This document shows, piece after piece, positions 1-8,679 of a DNA stretch of 64,000 bases (position 1 is the stretch's first letter; the number at the start of each line of letters is the position of its first letter). A model generated the notes under the pieces. The model saw nothing but the letters and a program-made list of their open reading frames with translations. It was not told the DNA's origin and searched no databases. Location of the stretch: assembly GCA_002493905.1 (NCBI GenBank), contig DLAJ01000044.1, positions 21,464 to 85,463 of the forward strand, in the 5' to 3' direction. The DNA is from Lachnospiraceae bacterium UBA7050. GTDB taxonomy: Bacteria; Bacillota; Clostridia; Lachnospirales; Lachnospiraceae. The translations under genes were made by a program, and so were the position numbers.

Positions 1-659
1 CCAATGATGAGACTGTAACCTATGACATTAACACAGATGGAACCGCTACGGAGGAAGTTTCGGAATATGACAGACATCATGCGCTCAATGAAGAGATTAC
101 TGAAAAGACGGTTCCACCCGGGCTGATTCAGTATGACAGCTCCAGCATTGCCGTTTCGACCACGAAATATCATATTGTCCGCGAAGAGGATGTGCGTGAC
201 CAGGGGCTTTTAGACGGTATTACATGGGCGGAATACAAAAATCAGAATTCGGAGCGCACAAAACTGGAAGTGGATGCGGACTGGGTTGATCTGGTAGCGC
301 GGGCATCGGGAATCCCGGCGGAAAATATTACGTTTGTTGCATATAGCGAGAATATGTTCATTGATGCGGAGGGTTCCTCCATCCGTGTATCGGATGTCCT
401 TCAGGTGCTTTTGATTATCATCATTCTTGCATTGCTTGCTTTTGTTGTAGTGCGGAGTATGCGCGGAGAAAAGAAGCAGGAAGAAGAGGAAGAGCTGTCG
501 GTGGAAAGCCTGCTGCAGTCTACTCCTGCAGAAGAACTTGAGGACATTGAGGTCGAGGAAAAATCCGAGGTTCGCAAACTGATTGATAAATTCGTTGACG
601 ACAATCCGGAAGCGGCAGCAAATCTTTTACGGAACTGGCTCAATGAAGACTGGGGGTAA
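1..659 (+). CDS. fliF: Flagellar MS-ring protein FliF (3' part)
   Basis: This is the C-terminal part of the protein that forms the membrane MS ring of the basal body. The reading frame is open from base 3 with no start, so the gene begins before the window; about 218 codons are visible. A periplasmic-type segment is followed by one hydrophobic helix (about bases 396-462, core LLIIIILALLAFVVV), an acidic linker and a cytoplasmic tail ending in LLRNWLNEDWG. That tail matches the FliG-binding end of FliF in motile Firmicutes. fliG follows after only 6 bases, the usual order. The identity is secure from the tail and the neighbours. Confidence 0.93.
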   Translation, partial: NDETVTYDINTDGTATEEVSEYDRHHALNEEITEKTVPPGLIQYDSSSIAVSTTKYHIVREEDVRDQGLLDGITWAEYKNQNSERTKLEVDADWVDLVARASGIPAENITFVAYSENMFIDAEGSSIRVSDVLQVLLIIIILALLAFVVVRSMRGEKKQEEEEELSVESLLQSTPAEELEDIEVEEKSEVRKLIDKFVDDNPEAAANLLRNWLNEDWG

Positions 660-665
660 ACCTTT

Positions 666-1676
666 GTGGCAACGAAAGACTCGATAACCGGACTGCAAAA
701 AGCGGCAATTCTGCTGATTGCATTGGGACCGGAAAAATCGGCTAATATTTTCAAACACCTAAAAGAAGAAGAGATCGAGGAACTGACGTTAGAGATTGCG
801 AACACAAGAAGCATCACGCCTCAGGTCAAGGAAGAGGTTGTCAACGAATTTTATGATCTCTGTCTGGCGCAGCAGTATATTGCAGAGGGCGGTATCAACT
901 ATGCGAAGGAGCTGCTGGAGAAGGCGCTTGGCGCAGATAAGGCAATGGATGTGATCGGAAAACTGACGGCTTCGTTACAGGTAAAGCCGTTCGAGTTTGT
1001 GCGTAAGACAGATGCCTCTCAATTATTGAACTTTATTCAGGACGAACATCCGCAGACCATCGCGTTGATTTTGTCCTATTTGTCGTCCCAGCAGGCGGCT
1101 TTGATCGTATCTGCGCTGCCTCCCGACAGACAGTCGGACGTTGCAAAGCGTATTGCTACGATGGACAGAACAAGTCCGGATGTCATTAAGGAAGTGGAAA
1201 AAGTGCTGGAATCCAAGCTGGCAAGTCTGGTCAATCAGGATTACACGATCATTGGCGGTGTCGATGCGGTCGTAGAAATCCTGAATACGGTGGACCGCGG
1301 AACAGAAAAGCATATCATGGAGACTTTAGAGATCGAGGACCCCGAATTGGCGGACGAGATCAGAAAGAAGATGTTCGTATTCGAGGATATCCTGCTGCTT
1401 GATGACCGTGCGATCCAGCGTGTGCTGCGTGAGGTGGAAAACAGCGATCTTGCCATTGCGTTAAAGGGCGCGAACGAGGAAGTGCAGAATGCAATCTTTA
1501 ACAACCTCTCGAAGCGTCTGGCCGCGATGATCAAGGAAGATATGGAATTTATGGGACCTGTCCGTATGAAGGATGTAGAAGAAGCACAGCAGAAGATTGT
1601 CAATATCATCAGAAAGCTTGAGGATTCTGCTGAAATCGTAATCTCCAGAGGCGGAGGTGACGAGATCATTGTATAA
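666..1676 (+). CDS. fliG: Flagellar motor switch protein FliG
   Basis: FliG is the rotor protein that carries torque; it sits between the FliF ring and FliM/FliY. At 336 residues it has the family's usual length. The middle domain shows the EHPQT motif (in DEHPQTIALILSYL, about residues 123-137) that contacts FliM. The C-terminal torque domain carries the charged helix around MFVFEDILLLDDRAIQRVLR (about residues 235-255). The start is GTG, 6 bases after fliF, and translation is probably coupled to it. The last codons overlap the start region of fliH. Nothing is missing or unusual. Confidence 0.97.
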   Translation: MATKDSITGLQKAAILLIALGPEKSANIFKHLKEEEIEELTLEIANTRSITPQVKEEVVNEFYDLCLAQQYIAEGGINYAKELLEKALGADKAMDVIGKLTASLQVKPFEFVRKTDASQLLNFIQDEHPQTIALILSYLSSQQAALIVSALPPDRQSDVAKRIATMDRTSPDVIKEVEKVLESKLASLVNQDYTIIGGVDAVVEILNTVDRGTEKHIMETLEIEDPELADEIRKKMFVFEDILLLDDRAIQRVLREVENSDLAIALKGANEEVQNAIFNNLSKRLAAMIKEDMEFMGPVRMKDVEEAQQKIVNIIRKLEDSAEIVISRGGGDEIIV

Positions 1677-2535
1677 GAGTCTGATCAAATCAAACCTGAC
1701 GGTCGTGCAGGAAGAAGATAAAGTTGTGATCGATACCAATGCGCTGATCGCACAGCGGCTGAGTGCACTCAATGGCGGTATACCTTATACCACAAAGGCG
1801 GAGAGCTATGCAGGACAGGGGACAGCGGAGCCGGAGGATGATGGACTCGGTGAACTGTTTGATGAGGAAAAAGCGAACGGTGGTTCCGGTTTTACACCGG
1901 GCATTCAGGCGGAACCGATAGAACTGATAAAGGAAAACAGCGGTCCGTCCCCCGAAGAGCTGCTTGCTGAGGCACGTGATGAGATTGCGCGGATGCAGCA
2001 GGAAGCGGCGCGCGAGATTGAACAGCAGCGGGAAGCGGCGCTTGCCGAGGCTAAGCGCGAAGGCTACGATGCGGGATACAGTGAAGGTATGCATCAGGTC
2101 GAACAGATCAAAGAGGACCTGGCGCGGTCACAGCAGCAGATGGCGGCGGAGTATGAGCAGAAAATCAGTGAATTGGAGCCGCTTTTTATTGAAAAGCTTA
2201 CCGGCATCTATGAACATATCTTTAAGATCAATATGGCATCGGACAGACAGGTGCTGTTATACCTCGCGGAAAATGTGATCCGCAATGCGGAAGGTAACAG
2301 AGAGTTTTTCGTTCATGTATCCAAAGAAGATTACGCAGCAGTGAATATGCAGAAAAAGCAGCTTGAGGCCGCTGCGGCGGGTTCGAATACATCGGTTGAG
2401 ATTGTACAGGATACGGCACTTTCCGGGGGTGAGTGCATGATTGAGACGGATGGCGGTATTTTCGACTGCGGCCTTGGAACTCAGCTTGCGGAACTTAAAA
2501 AACAGCTTCTGCTGTTGGCATATTCAGGAGAATAA
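1669..2535 (+). CDS. fliH: Flagellar assembly protein FliH
   Basis: FliH is the stator-like regulator that holds the export ATPase FliI at the flagellar export gate. It has a short N-terminal segment (LYKSLIKSNLTVVQEEDKVV), an acidic linker, a long Glu/Gln/Ala-rich coiled coil (about residues 95-165) and a C-terminal FliI-binding/V-ATPase E-type domain. The chosen start is TTG at 1669, because the SD GGAGG (1653-1657) lies 11 bases upstream; a GTG at 1657 is in frame but sits inside that SD. The start overlaps the fliG stop by 8 bases. FliH diverges fast, so the call also rests on its place before fliI. Confidence 0.88.
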   Translation: MYKSLIKSNLTVVQEEDKVVIDTNALIAQRLSALNGGIPYTTKAESYAGQGTAEPEDDGLGELFDEEKANGGSGFTPGIQAEPIELIKENSGPSPEELLAEARDEIARMQQEAAREIEQQREAALAEAKREGYDAGYSEGMHQVEQIKEDLARSQQQMAAEYEQKISELEPLFIEKLTGIYEHIFKINMASDRQVLLYLAENVIRNAEGNREFFVHVSKEDYAAVNMQKKQLEAAAAGSNTSVEIVQDTALSGGECMIETDGGIFDCGLGTQLAELKKQLLLLAYSGE

Positions 2536-2542
2536 TGCTGTC

Positions 2543-3853
2543 ATGAACACAATCAATTTTGCGAAATATGATTCACTGGAAAACCAATCCTTTTATAAAA
2601 AAATGGGCAAGGTTGTCAATATTGTCGGACTGACGATTGAGTCGGCAGGACCCGACGCAAAACTTGGCGATCTCTGCTGTATTTATCCGGGTGGGGAAAG
2701 CCGTCCGATCCGCGCAGAAGTTGTGGGCTTTAAGGACAAAAAGACGCTTCTGATGCCATATGAAGTGACAGAGGGGGTCGGGCTTGGCTGTATTGTGGAA
2801 AATCAGGGCTATCCGCTCAGCGTTGCAGTAGGCGATTATCTGCTGGGTAAGACGTTAAACGGGCTTGGGGAGCCGATTAATATGGACGGTGTTCCAAAAG
2901 AAAGTAAACGGTATCCGGTAGAGGCGGCGCCGCCCGATCCAATGGCGAGAAAGATCATTGACGAGGTGCTGCCTCTCGGTGTGCGTGCGGTAGATGGACT
3001 GATCACGCTTGGAAAGGGGCAGCGTATCGGTATTTTTGCGGGGTCCGGCGTCGGAAAATCGACGCTGATGGGCATGTTTGCACGCAATACGCAGGCGGAT
3101 ATCAATGTGATCGCTCTGATCGGAGAGCGCGGCAGGGAAGTGCGTGAGTTTATTGAACATGATCTCGGGCAGGAAGGAATGGCGCGTTCGGTGGTTGTTG
3201 TGGCAACTTCGGATAAACCGGCATTGGAACGCAAGAAGGCGGCAATGGCGGCAACCTCGATCGCGGAATATTTTAGAGATCAGGGCAGGGATGTTCTTTT
3301 GATGATGGATTCCCTGACACGTTTTTCCATGGCACAGCGGGAGATTGGGCTTGCGAGCGGGGAACCGCCTGTGACAAGAGGATATCCCCCCAGCGTATAT
3401 TCGGAAATGCCAAAGCTTCTGGAACGGGCAGGATGTTCGGAGAAGGGGTCGATTACGGGATTGTATACCGTGCTTGTGGACGGAGACGATTTCAATGAAC
3501 CGATCACGGATACGGCACGGAGTATTTTGGATGGACATATTATTTTAGACCGTAAGCTGGCTCATAAAAATCATTATCCGGCCATTGATGTGCTGCAGAG
3601 TATTTCGCGCTGCATGAGTTCCATTGATGCAAAAGAGCATAAGCAGGCGGCAGGAAAACTGAAAAATGTGCTTGCAACATACAAGGATGCGGAGGATTTA
3701 ATCAATATCGGCGCCTATAAAAAGGGAAGCAACGCGGAAATTGATTATGCGATTGAAAAGCATAAGGCGGTTAACGAGTTTCTGATGCAGGAGACGGACG
3801 AAAAAACAACGTTTGAGGAGACGGTTGAAGCGCTGAAAGCACTGTTTGCATAA
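2543..3853 (+). CDS. fliI: Flagellum-specific ATPase FliI
   Basis: FliI is the type III export ATPase related to F1-beta. It unfolds substrates and delivers them to the FlhA/FlhB gate together with FliH and FliJ. The 436 residues include the P-loop GSGVGKST (about residues 167-174), the Walker B region LLMMDSLTRF (about 250) and the FliI-type stretch REIGLASGEPPVTRGYPPSV. The reading frame stays open further upstream through the fliH end, but ATG 2543, just after the fliH stop and with SD CAGGAG at 2525-2530, gives the family's N-terminus. It lies 7 bases after fliH. The catalytic residues look intact. Confidence 0.97.
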   Translation: MNTINFAKYDSLENQSFYKKMGKVVNIVGLTIESAGPDAKLGDLCCIYPGGESRPIRAEVVGFKDKKTLLMPYEVTEGVGLGCIVENQGYPLSVAVGDYLLGKTLNGLGEPINMDGVPKESKRYPVEAAPPDPMARKIIDEVLPLGVRAVDGLITLGKGQRIGIFAGSGVGKSTLMGMFARNTQADINVIALIGERGREVREFIEHDLGQEGMARSVVVVATSDKPALERKKAAMAATSIAEYFRDQGRDVLLMMDSLTRFSMAQREIGLASGEPPVTRGYPPSVYSEMPKLLERAGCSEKGSITGLYTVLVDGDDFNEPITDTARSILDGHIILDRKLAHKNHYPAIDVLQSISRCMSSIDAKEHKQAAGKLKNVLATYKDAEDLINIGAYKKGSNAEIDYAIEKHKAVNEFLMQETDEKTTFEETVEALKALFA

Positions 3854-3945
3854 AGGACTGTGTCCGGAAGTATTTTTATCTGGAAGCATAAGAAGTTCAT
3901 TTAGAGTATAAAGGCGCAGCGTAGAAATAAAAGAAGGTATGAGCA

Positions 3946-4422
3946 GTGGCAAAATTTCGATACCGGATGCAGAATGTGCTGAATATCAAGCTTAGCATGG
4001 AGAGACAGGCAAAGCAGCAGTATGCTGAGGCAAATGCGAAGCTGAGGGAAGAAGAAGAAAAGCTGAACGTTCTGCTCAGACGTAAGTTTGAATATGAACA
4101 GAAGGCTCGGGAACTCTTGAAGGACAGTCTGAATGTGCGGGAAATCTCACAGAACAATGAAGCGATCACGCGCATGGAAGAGTTTATCATACAACAGCGC
4201 AGAGCCGTACAGACCGCAATGAAAAATGTGGAGAAGGCGCGCCAGAAGATGACCGAGGTCATGCAGGAGCGCAAAACGCACGAGAGACTGCGGGAAAAAG
4301 CATTTGACGAATTTCTTGTTGAAGAAAAACAACATGAGAGTAAGGAAATCGACGAACTGGTCAGCTATACTTATGGACAGAGACTAAGGGAGACGGGACA
4401 TGGCGAGAGCACAGGCACCTGA
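3946..4422 (+). CDS. fliJ: Flagellar export chaperone FliJ
   Basis: FliJ is a small, highly charged coiled-coil protein that occupies the centre of the FliI hexamer and escorts chaperones to the export gate. The 158 residues are almost entirely helical and charged. They start AKFRYRMQNVLNIKLSMERQ, the usual FliJ opening, which pairs with a second long helix. The start is GTG 3946 with SD AGAAGG about 8 bases upstream. A 92-base gap separates it from fliI, the first real gap in the operon, and I see no terminator in it. The 3' end overlaps the next gene by 23 bases. The call rests on the first residues, length and position. Confidence 0.88.
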   Translation: MAKFRYRMQNVLNIKLSMERQAKQQYAEANAKLREEEEKLNVLLRRKFEYEQKARELLKDSLNVREISQNNEAITRMEEFIIQQRRAVQTAMKNVEKARQKMTEVMQERKTHERLREKAFDEFLVEEKQHESKEIDELVSYTYGQRLRETGHGESTGT

Positions 4423-5284
4423 GGAAATACCGGTAGTGGATGTTACCGCGGAAAAAAAGAAATTAAAAGAAGAACGCAAAAAACTCAAGGCGGAGAGCCG
4501 GGCGCAGAAAAAAGAAGCAAAGGCACGCGCAAAAGAGATTTCCAAGCAGGAATCGGAACTGGATGACGATGATACCGAAAGCGGAACCGGTTCTGCGATT
4601 TTGGTTACGTTTTTTATTATTTTGGTATGGATTGCGATTTTGTGCCTGCTGATCAAGCTTGATGTCGGCGGTTTTGGCTCAAATGTTCTGCGGCCGGTCT
4701 TAAAGGATGTTCCGGTGCTTTCGTGGATCCTGCCGGAGGATCATGAGACGGAGACGACGGACGAGGAGGCATACGGCGGCTATACCAGCCTGCGTGACGC
4801 GGTGGATCAGATTCTGATTTTGGAACAACAGCTGGAACAGCTTCAGACAGTCAACAGCGCGGATGCGGAAGAACTGGAACGCCTGCGCGCTGAATTGGAG
4901 CGCCTGCAGAGTTTTGAAGACGATTATCTTGAATTTGAGAAGATCAAAAATGAATTTTATCAGGAAGTCGTCTATGCAGCGAATGGTCCGGGCGTGGACG
5001 AATATATCAAATATTTCGAATCAATGGACCCGACGACGGCGGAAGAAATTTATGCCCGTGTGATCGCAGAACAGGCGCAGGATTTGGAAATGAGCAGCTA
5101 TGCCAGTGCCTATTCGTCAATGAAACCAAAGCAGGCGGCGGATATTTTTGAGGCGATGGACGATTTGGAGCTTGTTGCAAAGATATTGGGACAGATGAGC
5201 GCGGAGGAGCGCGGTGCGATCATGGGAGTCATGACGCCGGAATTTGCAGGAAGACTGACACGCATTATGGACCCTGATGCATAA
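4400..5284 (+). CDS. YlxF/MotE-like flagellar operon protein with MgtE N-type domain
   Basis: This is a membrane-anchored protein in the position of Bacillus ylxF (between fliJ and fliK). It has 294 residues. Residues 1-60 are Lys/Glu-rich. One membrane helix (about 64-86, core LVTFFIILVWIAILCLLI) is followed by a coiled coil (about 128-175). The C-terminal helical domain (about 195-290) carries repeats such as YFESMDPTTAEEIYARV and YSSMKPKQAADIFEAMDD, typical of the MgtE intracellular N domain. Proteins of this plan act as motor or stator accessory factors in some bacteria, but the role here is inferred from position and layout. It overlaps fliJ by 23 bases and is followed by a hairpin cluster. 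Confidence 0.82.
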   Translation: MARAQAPEEIPVVDVTAEKKKLKEERKKLKAESRAQKKEAKARAKEISKQESELDDDDTESGTGSAILVTFFIILVWIAILCLLIKLDVGGFGSNVLRPVLKDVPVLSWILPEDHETETTDEEAYGGYTSLRDAVDQILILEQQLEQLQTVNSADAEELERLRAELERLQSFEDDYLEFEKIKNEFYQEVVYAANGPGVDEYIKYFESMDPTTAEEIYARVIAEQAQDLEMSSYASAYSSMKPKQAADIFEAMDDLELVAKILGQMSAEERGAIMGVMTPEFAGRLTRIMDPDA

Positions 5285-5286
5285 AA

Positions 5287-5417
5287 AAAGAGTTTCCAAA
5301 GGAAACTCTTTCAAAGAATCGCGCAGCGATTCTTTTGGATTCGCGCAGCGATTCTTTTGGGTTGAGAAATGAAAAATCTGTGATTTTTTCATAATGAAAA
5401 ATCTTTGATTTTTCATT
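5287..5417 (+). repeat. Cluster of stem-loops between ylxF-like gene and fliK
   Basis: At least three perfect hairpins lie side by side here. AAAGAGTTTCC/GGAAACTCTTT is at 5287-5311 with loop AAA. AAAGAATCGC/GCGATTCTTT is at 5313-5335 with loop GCA. ATGAAAAATC/GATTTTTCAT is at about 5394-5416 with loop TTT. A diverged GAAAAATC/GATTTTTTC hairpin lies at about 5371-5390. The unit CGCGCAGCGATTCTTTTGG occurs twice in tandem (about 5320-5338 and 5342-5360). The first hairpin looks like an intrinsic terminator with a weak U tract, and its arms match the terminator after fliA at 30762. It probably reduces or processes the transcript rather than ending the operon. Confidence 0.8.
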
Positions 5418-5493
5418 TAGTGTCTTCAAAATAATGACCGGGAAACCGATAATCATTATGTAACATGAATAAGAAAGAAAGGAGGAAAAATGA

Positions 5494-7017
5494 ATGACCA
5501 GTGCAGTAACAGAACGTGGAACGATCATGAACCTTGCAGTTCAGACAGCGCCGGCAAAGCCCGGTATATCGGACACGGGATTTACACAGGTCATGGACAA
5601 AGCTGTAAGTGCCAATAAGAACGGCGGTGCAGATGGGAGTGCGGCGGTGAGGGAAACTGCCCAAACACCCGAAAGCACAAAAAAGGCTGCGGAAAGCAAT
5701 CAACCGAAGACGGAAGAAGCCCGTCAAACGGAAGATGCCTGCAAAACGGAAACAGCACAGCAGGAAACGCCGGAAGCAGTCAATGAGCAGCCGCAGAAGG
5801 CGGACCAGACGGTCAATGCCGGAGAAGACACAAACGAGGCGGGCGAGGAAGCCGCTGCTTCGGAAGTGGCAGGCATGTTCATGGAGAAGGCAGTGGAAAT
5901 ATTTGATCAGGTTGCAGAGAAGCTTGCCTTTTCGCCCGAAGCCGTAGCGGATGCAATGCAGGAACTTGGCATGGGAATGACAGACCTGCTGAATCCGAAC
6001 CGGATGACGGAGCTGATTATGCAGCTGACCGGTGAAGATCAGATGTCGCTCTTGACGAATGAGGCGCTTTACAACACGATGCAGGAGATGACATTGCTTT
6101 CAAAGGATGCGGGTGAAGAGCTGATGAAACAGCTTTCCCTGACGCCGGAGGACTTAAAGGCAATGTTGGAGAAGTTTGGTGAGGCTGAAGCGGCCAGTGG
6201 AAAGATGGATACCGTGGTTTCCGGTATGCAGGAGCAGAAGCCTGATGCACCGATTGCAAATACGGATGAGAGAACTTCCGGTTTGATGGCGGAGCAGAAT
6301 AAACAGCAGACGGATCCGGCACAGCAGATGGAAATGAGTCACATGACCAATCATGCTGAGAACAGCACACAGCAGAACGAAGCGCAGATGACTGCGGGGC
6401 GTGAAGCAGACGGGGATTCCACACAAACGAGAGAAGACGGAGAGTCATTTACTGAGGGCGGACAGGGCTTTGCCGATCAGATGATGAACCGGACGAATGA
6501 GTTTACGGAAACACTGACGCAGGAAACAAATACACCGCGTACATATGTGGATGCGGGTGAGATCATGAAGCAGATTACTGACTTTATGAGAACCCACTTA
6601 AATGCGCAGGGTTCGTCGGTGGAATTACAGTTACATCCTGCAAGTCTTGGCACGCTGAATATCGCGGTAACTGCCAAGAACGGAATCGTAACGGCGCAGT
6701 TCACGGCGCAGGACGAAGCGGTAAGGACCATACTGGAAAATCAGGTGGCAGAGCTTAGAAGCCGCTTGGATGAACAGGGCGTGAAAGTAGAAGCAATTGA
6801 AGTTACGGTTTCAAGTCATGAGTTTGAACGCAATCTTGAGCAGAATGCCGATCAGGACGCGGATGAGCGGGGTGAGGCGGAGGCGAAGAGACGGACAACA
6901 AGAAGGTTGAATCTCGATGAGCCAGGCGATGGAGAAGCGGAAGAACTCGATGATGCGGAGCAGATTGCCCGTGATATGATGAGAATACACGGCAACCGGC
7001 TTGACTATCTGGTTTAG
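5494..7017 (+). CDS. fliK: Flagellar hook-length control protein FliK
   Basis: FliK is secreted during hook assembly, measures hook length and switches export specificity through FlhB. The 507 residues fall into a long, low-complexity N-terminal region rich in Glu, Gln, Thr and Ala (about 1-340) and a conserved Flg_hook domain (about 370-440). That domain contains VELQLHPASLGTLNIAV and QVAELRSRLDEQGVKVE. The start is ATG 5494 with SD GGAGG at 5481-5485. An ATG at 5490 is in another frame. Position between ylxF and flgD supports the call. The N-terminal part is not conserved in this family, so its composition is not odd. Confidence 0.93.
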   Translation: MTSAVTERGTIMNLAVQTAPAKPGISDTGFTQVMDKAVSANKNGGADGSAAVRETAQTPESTKKAAESNQPKTEEARQTEDACKTETAQQETPEAVNEQPQKADQTVNAGEDTNEAGEEAAASEVAGMFMEKAVEIFDQVAEKLAFSPEAVADAMQELGMGMTDLLNPNRMTELIMQLTGEDQMSLLTNEALYNTMQEMTLLSKDAGEELMKQLSLTPEDLKAMLEKFGEAEAASGKMDTVVSGMQEQKPDAPIANTDERTSGLMAEQNKQQTDPAQQMEMSHMTNHAENSTQQNEAQMTAGREADGDSTQTREDGESFTEGGQGFADQMMNRTNEFTETLTQETNTPRTYVDAGEIMKQITDFMRTHLNAQGSSVELQLHPASLGTLNIAVTAKNGIVTAQFTAQDEAVRTILENQVAELRSRLDEQGVKVEAIEVTVSSHEFERNLEQNADQDADERGEAEAKRRTTRRLNLDEPGDGEAEELDDAEQIARDMMRIHGNRLDYLV

Positions 7018-7077
7018 CGTTAAGCCTGAGCAGCGGAGCTAAACCGGTATCATGACATCAGAGAGGAGGAATATCGC

Positions 7078-8040
7078 ATGGCAGCAGTGGCGCAGGTAGT
7101 AGATGGCAAAATTGTCAACAACGGTGTGAGCGCGGCTGAAAAAGAGGCGAGCAAGGAACCCCAAAAAACCACGGGAGGAGGTTCACTCGGAAAAGACGCT
7201 TTTTTACAATTACTTGTAGCACAGATGAAATATCAGGACCCGCTGGCAGCGTCAAACAACAGTACGGAGTATATTTCGCAGCTTGCAACGTTCTCAGAAT
7301 TGGAGAGCATGCAGAATCTGCAGGAGATTTCAGAGCAGCAGCGCATGCAGGCACTTGTCGGCAAGACAGTTGTTCTGGAAGTGGATGGCAAGCAGACGAC
7401 CGGACAGGTTGATTATCTGCAGTACGAGAGCGGAAAAGCAAAAATGTCCGTAGGCGGAACGTTGTATTCGATGGATGATCTTTATCAGGTCATCGACGGA
7501 GAGTATTTAACGGCGTATTCGGAAGCGTCAGACTTTATATCAAAGCTTTACAGACTGCCGTCTATTGAGAACTTGACTGAAAAAGACGCAGAGACCGTAC
7601 ATGAGTTAGAGGACGCCTATAAGAATATGAGCGAGTATGGCAGGTCCTTTATTGCGAAAGAAGCAGTTGAACTGTTAGACAGCCTGGGACCGAGGGCGGA
7701 AGTATTAAGTCCGAGAAAAGAAGAAGTGGATTACGATAAGCTTGCGGTAGAGAAACTTGACCAGCTGATCGGAGCACTCGGCGGCCTGACGGACAATAAA
7801 GATAAGATTTCGGATGTTCTCGACAAGATTCTGGGTGCGGATTCGCAGAATCCGGGCAGTAAGGACGATGAGGAAAACAAAGACGAGGACTCTGCGGAGA
7901 ACGTATCCGGCGCTGGGGACGGTACAGGCAGCAGCGAGAGTACGAGCGGTGTGACTGGCACGGAGGGTGCAGGCGGCGATGAGAAAACCGGCGCGGAAAA
8001 TGCGGACAGTCAGACCGATGCAGAAGGCACAGAAGTATAA
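7078..8040 (+). CDS. flgD: Flagellar hook cap/scaffold protein FlgD, with an extended C-terminus
   Basis: FlgD caps the growing hook and guides FlgE assembly. The N-terminal scaffold domain is clear: LGKDAFLQLLVAQMKYQDPL then STEYISQLATFSELESMQNL (about residues 40-85), followed by a hook-cap strand region to about residue 145. The remainder is not the usual FlgD Ig/Tudor end. About residues 155-205 form a helical module (LPSIENLTEKDAETVHELED onward), and the last 60 residues are a Gly/Asp/Glu/Ser-rich acidic tail. At 320 residues it is much longer than short Firmicutes FlgD (about 140-230). Start ATG 7078 has SD GAGAGGAGG. The gene identity is firm; the tail function is unknown. Confidence 0.93.
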   Translation: MAAVAQVVDGKIVNNGVSAAEKEASKEPQKTTGGGSLGKDAFLQLLVAQMKYQDPLAASNNSTEYISQLATFSELESMQNLQEISEQQRMQALVGKTVVLEVDGKQTTGQVDYLQYESGKAKMSVGGTLYSMDDLYQVIDGEYLTAYSEASDFISKLYRLPSIENLTEKDAETVHELEDAYKNMSEYGRSFIAKEAVELLDSLGPRAEVLSPRKEEVDYDKLAVEKLDQLIGALGGLTDNKDKISDVLDKILGADSQNPGSKDDEENKDEDSAENVSGAGDGTGSSESTSGVTGTEGAGGDEKTGAENADSQTDAEGTEV

Positions 8041-8117
8041 GAAGGCACCCGGCGCGGTGAGAACGCCGGTATAAAACGCGGATGCATGACGTCGGAAGCG
8101 TAAAACTTACCGGTGCA

Positions 8118-8143
8118 ATATCGCAGGCATCTGCCTGCGATAT
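8118..8143 (+). repeat. Perfect 11-bp inverted repeat between flgD and the next gene
   Basis: ATATCGCAGGC (8118-8128) pairs with GCCTGCGATAT (8133-8143) around the loop ATCT. No U tract follows, so it is not a standard terminator. The left arm with its flank, GCAATATCGCAGGC (8115-8128), recurs exactly at 34589-34602 before a non-flagellar gene. This suggests a dispersed palindromic repeat rather than a gene-specific site. Confidence 0.7.
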
Positions 8144-8194
8144 GCAGGGGTAAAAAGATGGAATTGAAACGCGTGTACTACTCAAGGAGGAGGA

Positions 8195-8602
8195 ATGACA
8201 ATGCAGGTAAATCAGAACCAATTCCTTTCCATCGAACAGCTGAAAGATCAATACTTCAATCAAACGAAAAAGCCGGAAACGGCACGCACGCAGGACGGCT
8301 TTTCCTTTCAGGAAATCCTGGAGGGAAAGACCGCCGCTCCCGCGGAAGGCGCGCTTCGATTTTCCAAACATGCAATGAATCGTTTGTCGGAGCGGAATAT
8401 CAGACTGACGGAGGATCAGCTTGACCGTTTGAATGAAGGCAGGATGAAGGCAGACAGGAAAGGGATCAAAGATTCGCTGATCATGGTCGATGAGTTGGCA
8501 TTTATCGTGAATGTATCGAGCAGTACGGTCATTACGGCAATGGATAACAATCGGACGGATGAGCAGGTTTTTACAAACATTGACGGAGCCGTGATCATGT
8601 AA
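8195..8602 (+). CDS. Flagellar operon protein, TIGR02530 type
   Basis: This is a small soluble protein of 135 residues found between flgD and flgE in many Firmicutes and spirochaete flagellar operons. Its biochemical role is unsettled; hook-assembly functions have been suggested. The conserved core is present: LRFSKHAMNRLSERNIRLTE followed by DQLDRLNEGRMKADRKGIKD and a hydrophobic strand LIMVDELAFIVNVSSSTVIT. The end, NNRTDEQVFTNIDGAVIM, is also typical. The start is ATG 8195 with the strong SD AAGGAGGAGG just upstream. The family is recognised from the core motif and the position; I assign no gene symbol. Confidence 0.87.
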   Translation: MTMQVNQNQFLSIEQLKDQYFNQTKKPETARTQDGFSFQEILEGKTAAPAEGALRFSKHAMNRLSERNIRLTEDQLDRLNEGRMKADRKGIKDSLIMVDELAFIVNVSSSTVITAMDNNRTDEQVFTNIDGAVIM

Positions 8603-8679
8603 CCGGACCTTGCAAGGAGGTTATTGTTCCCGAATGACGGAAGGAACAGCGCGGCTCTTAATAAGGAGGGCATTTCATT

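Noticed and set aside
2441..2542. Upstream extension of FliI (about 34 residues from 2441)
   Set aside because: It lies within fliH in another frame and has no SD; ATG 2543 gives the family N-terminus.
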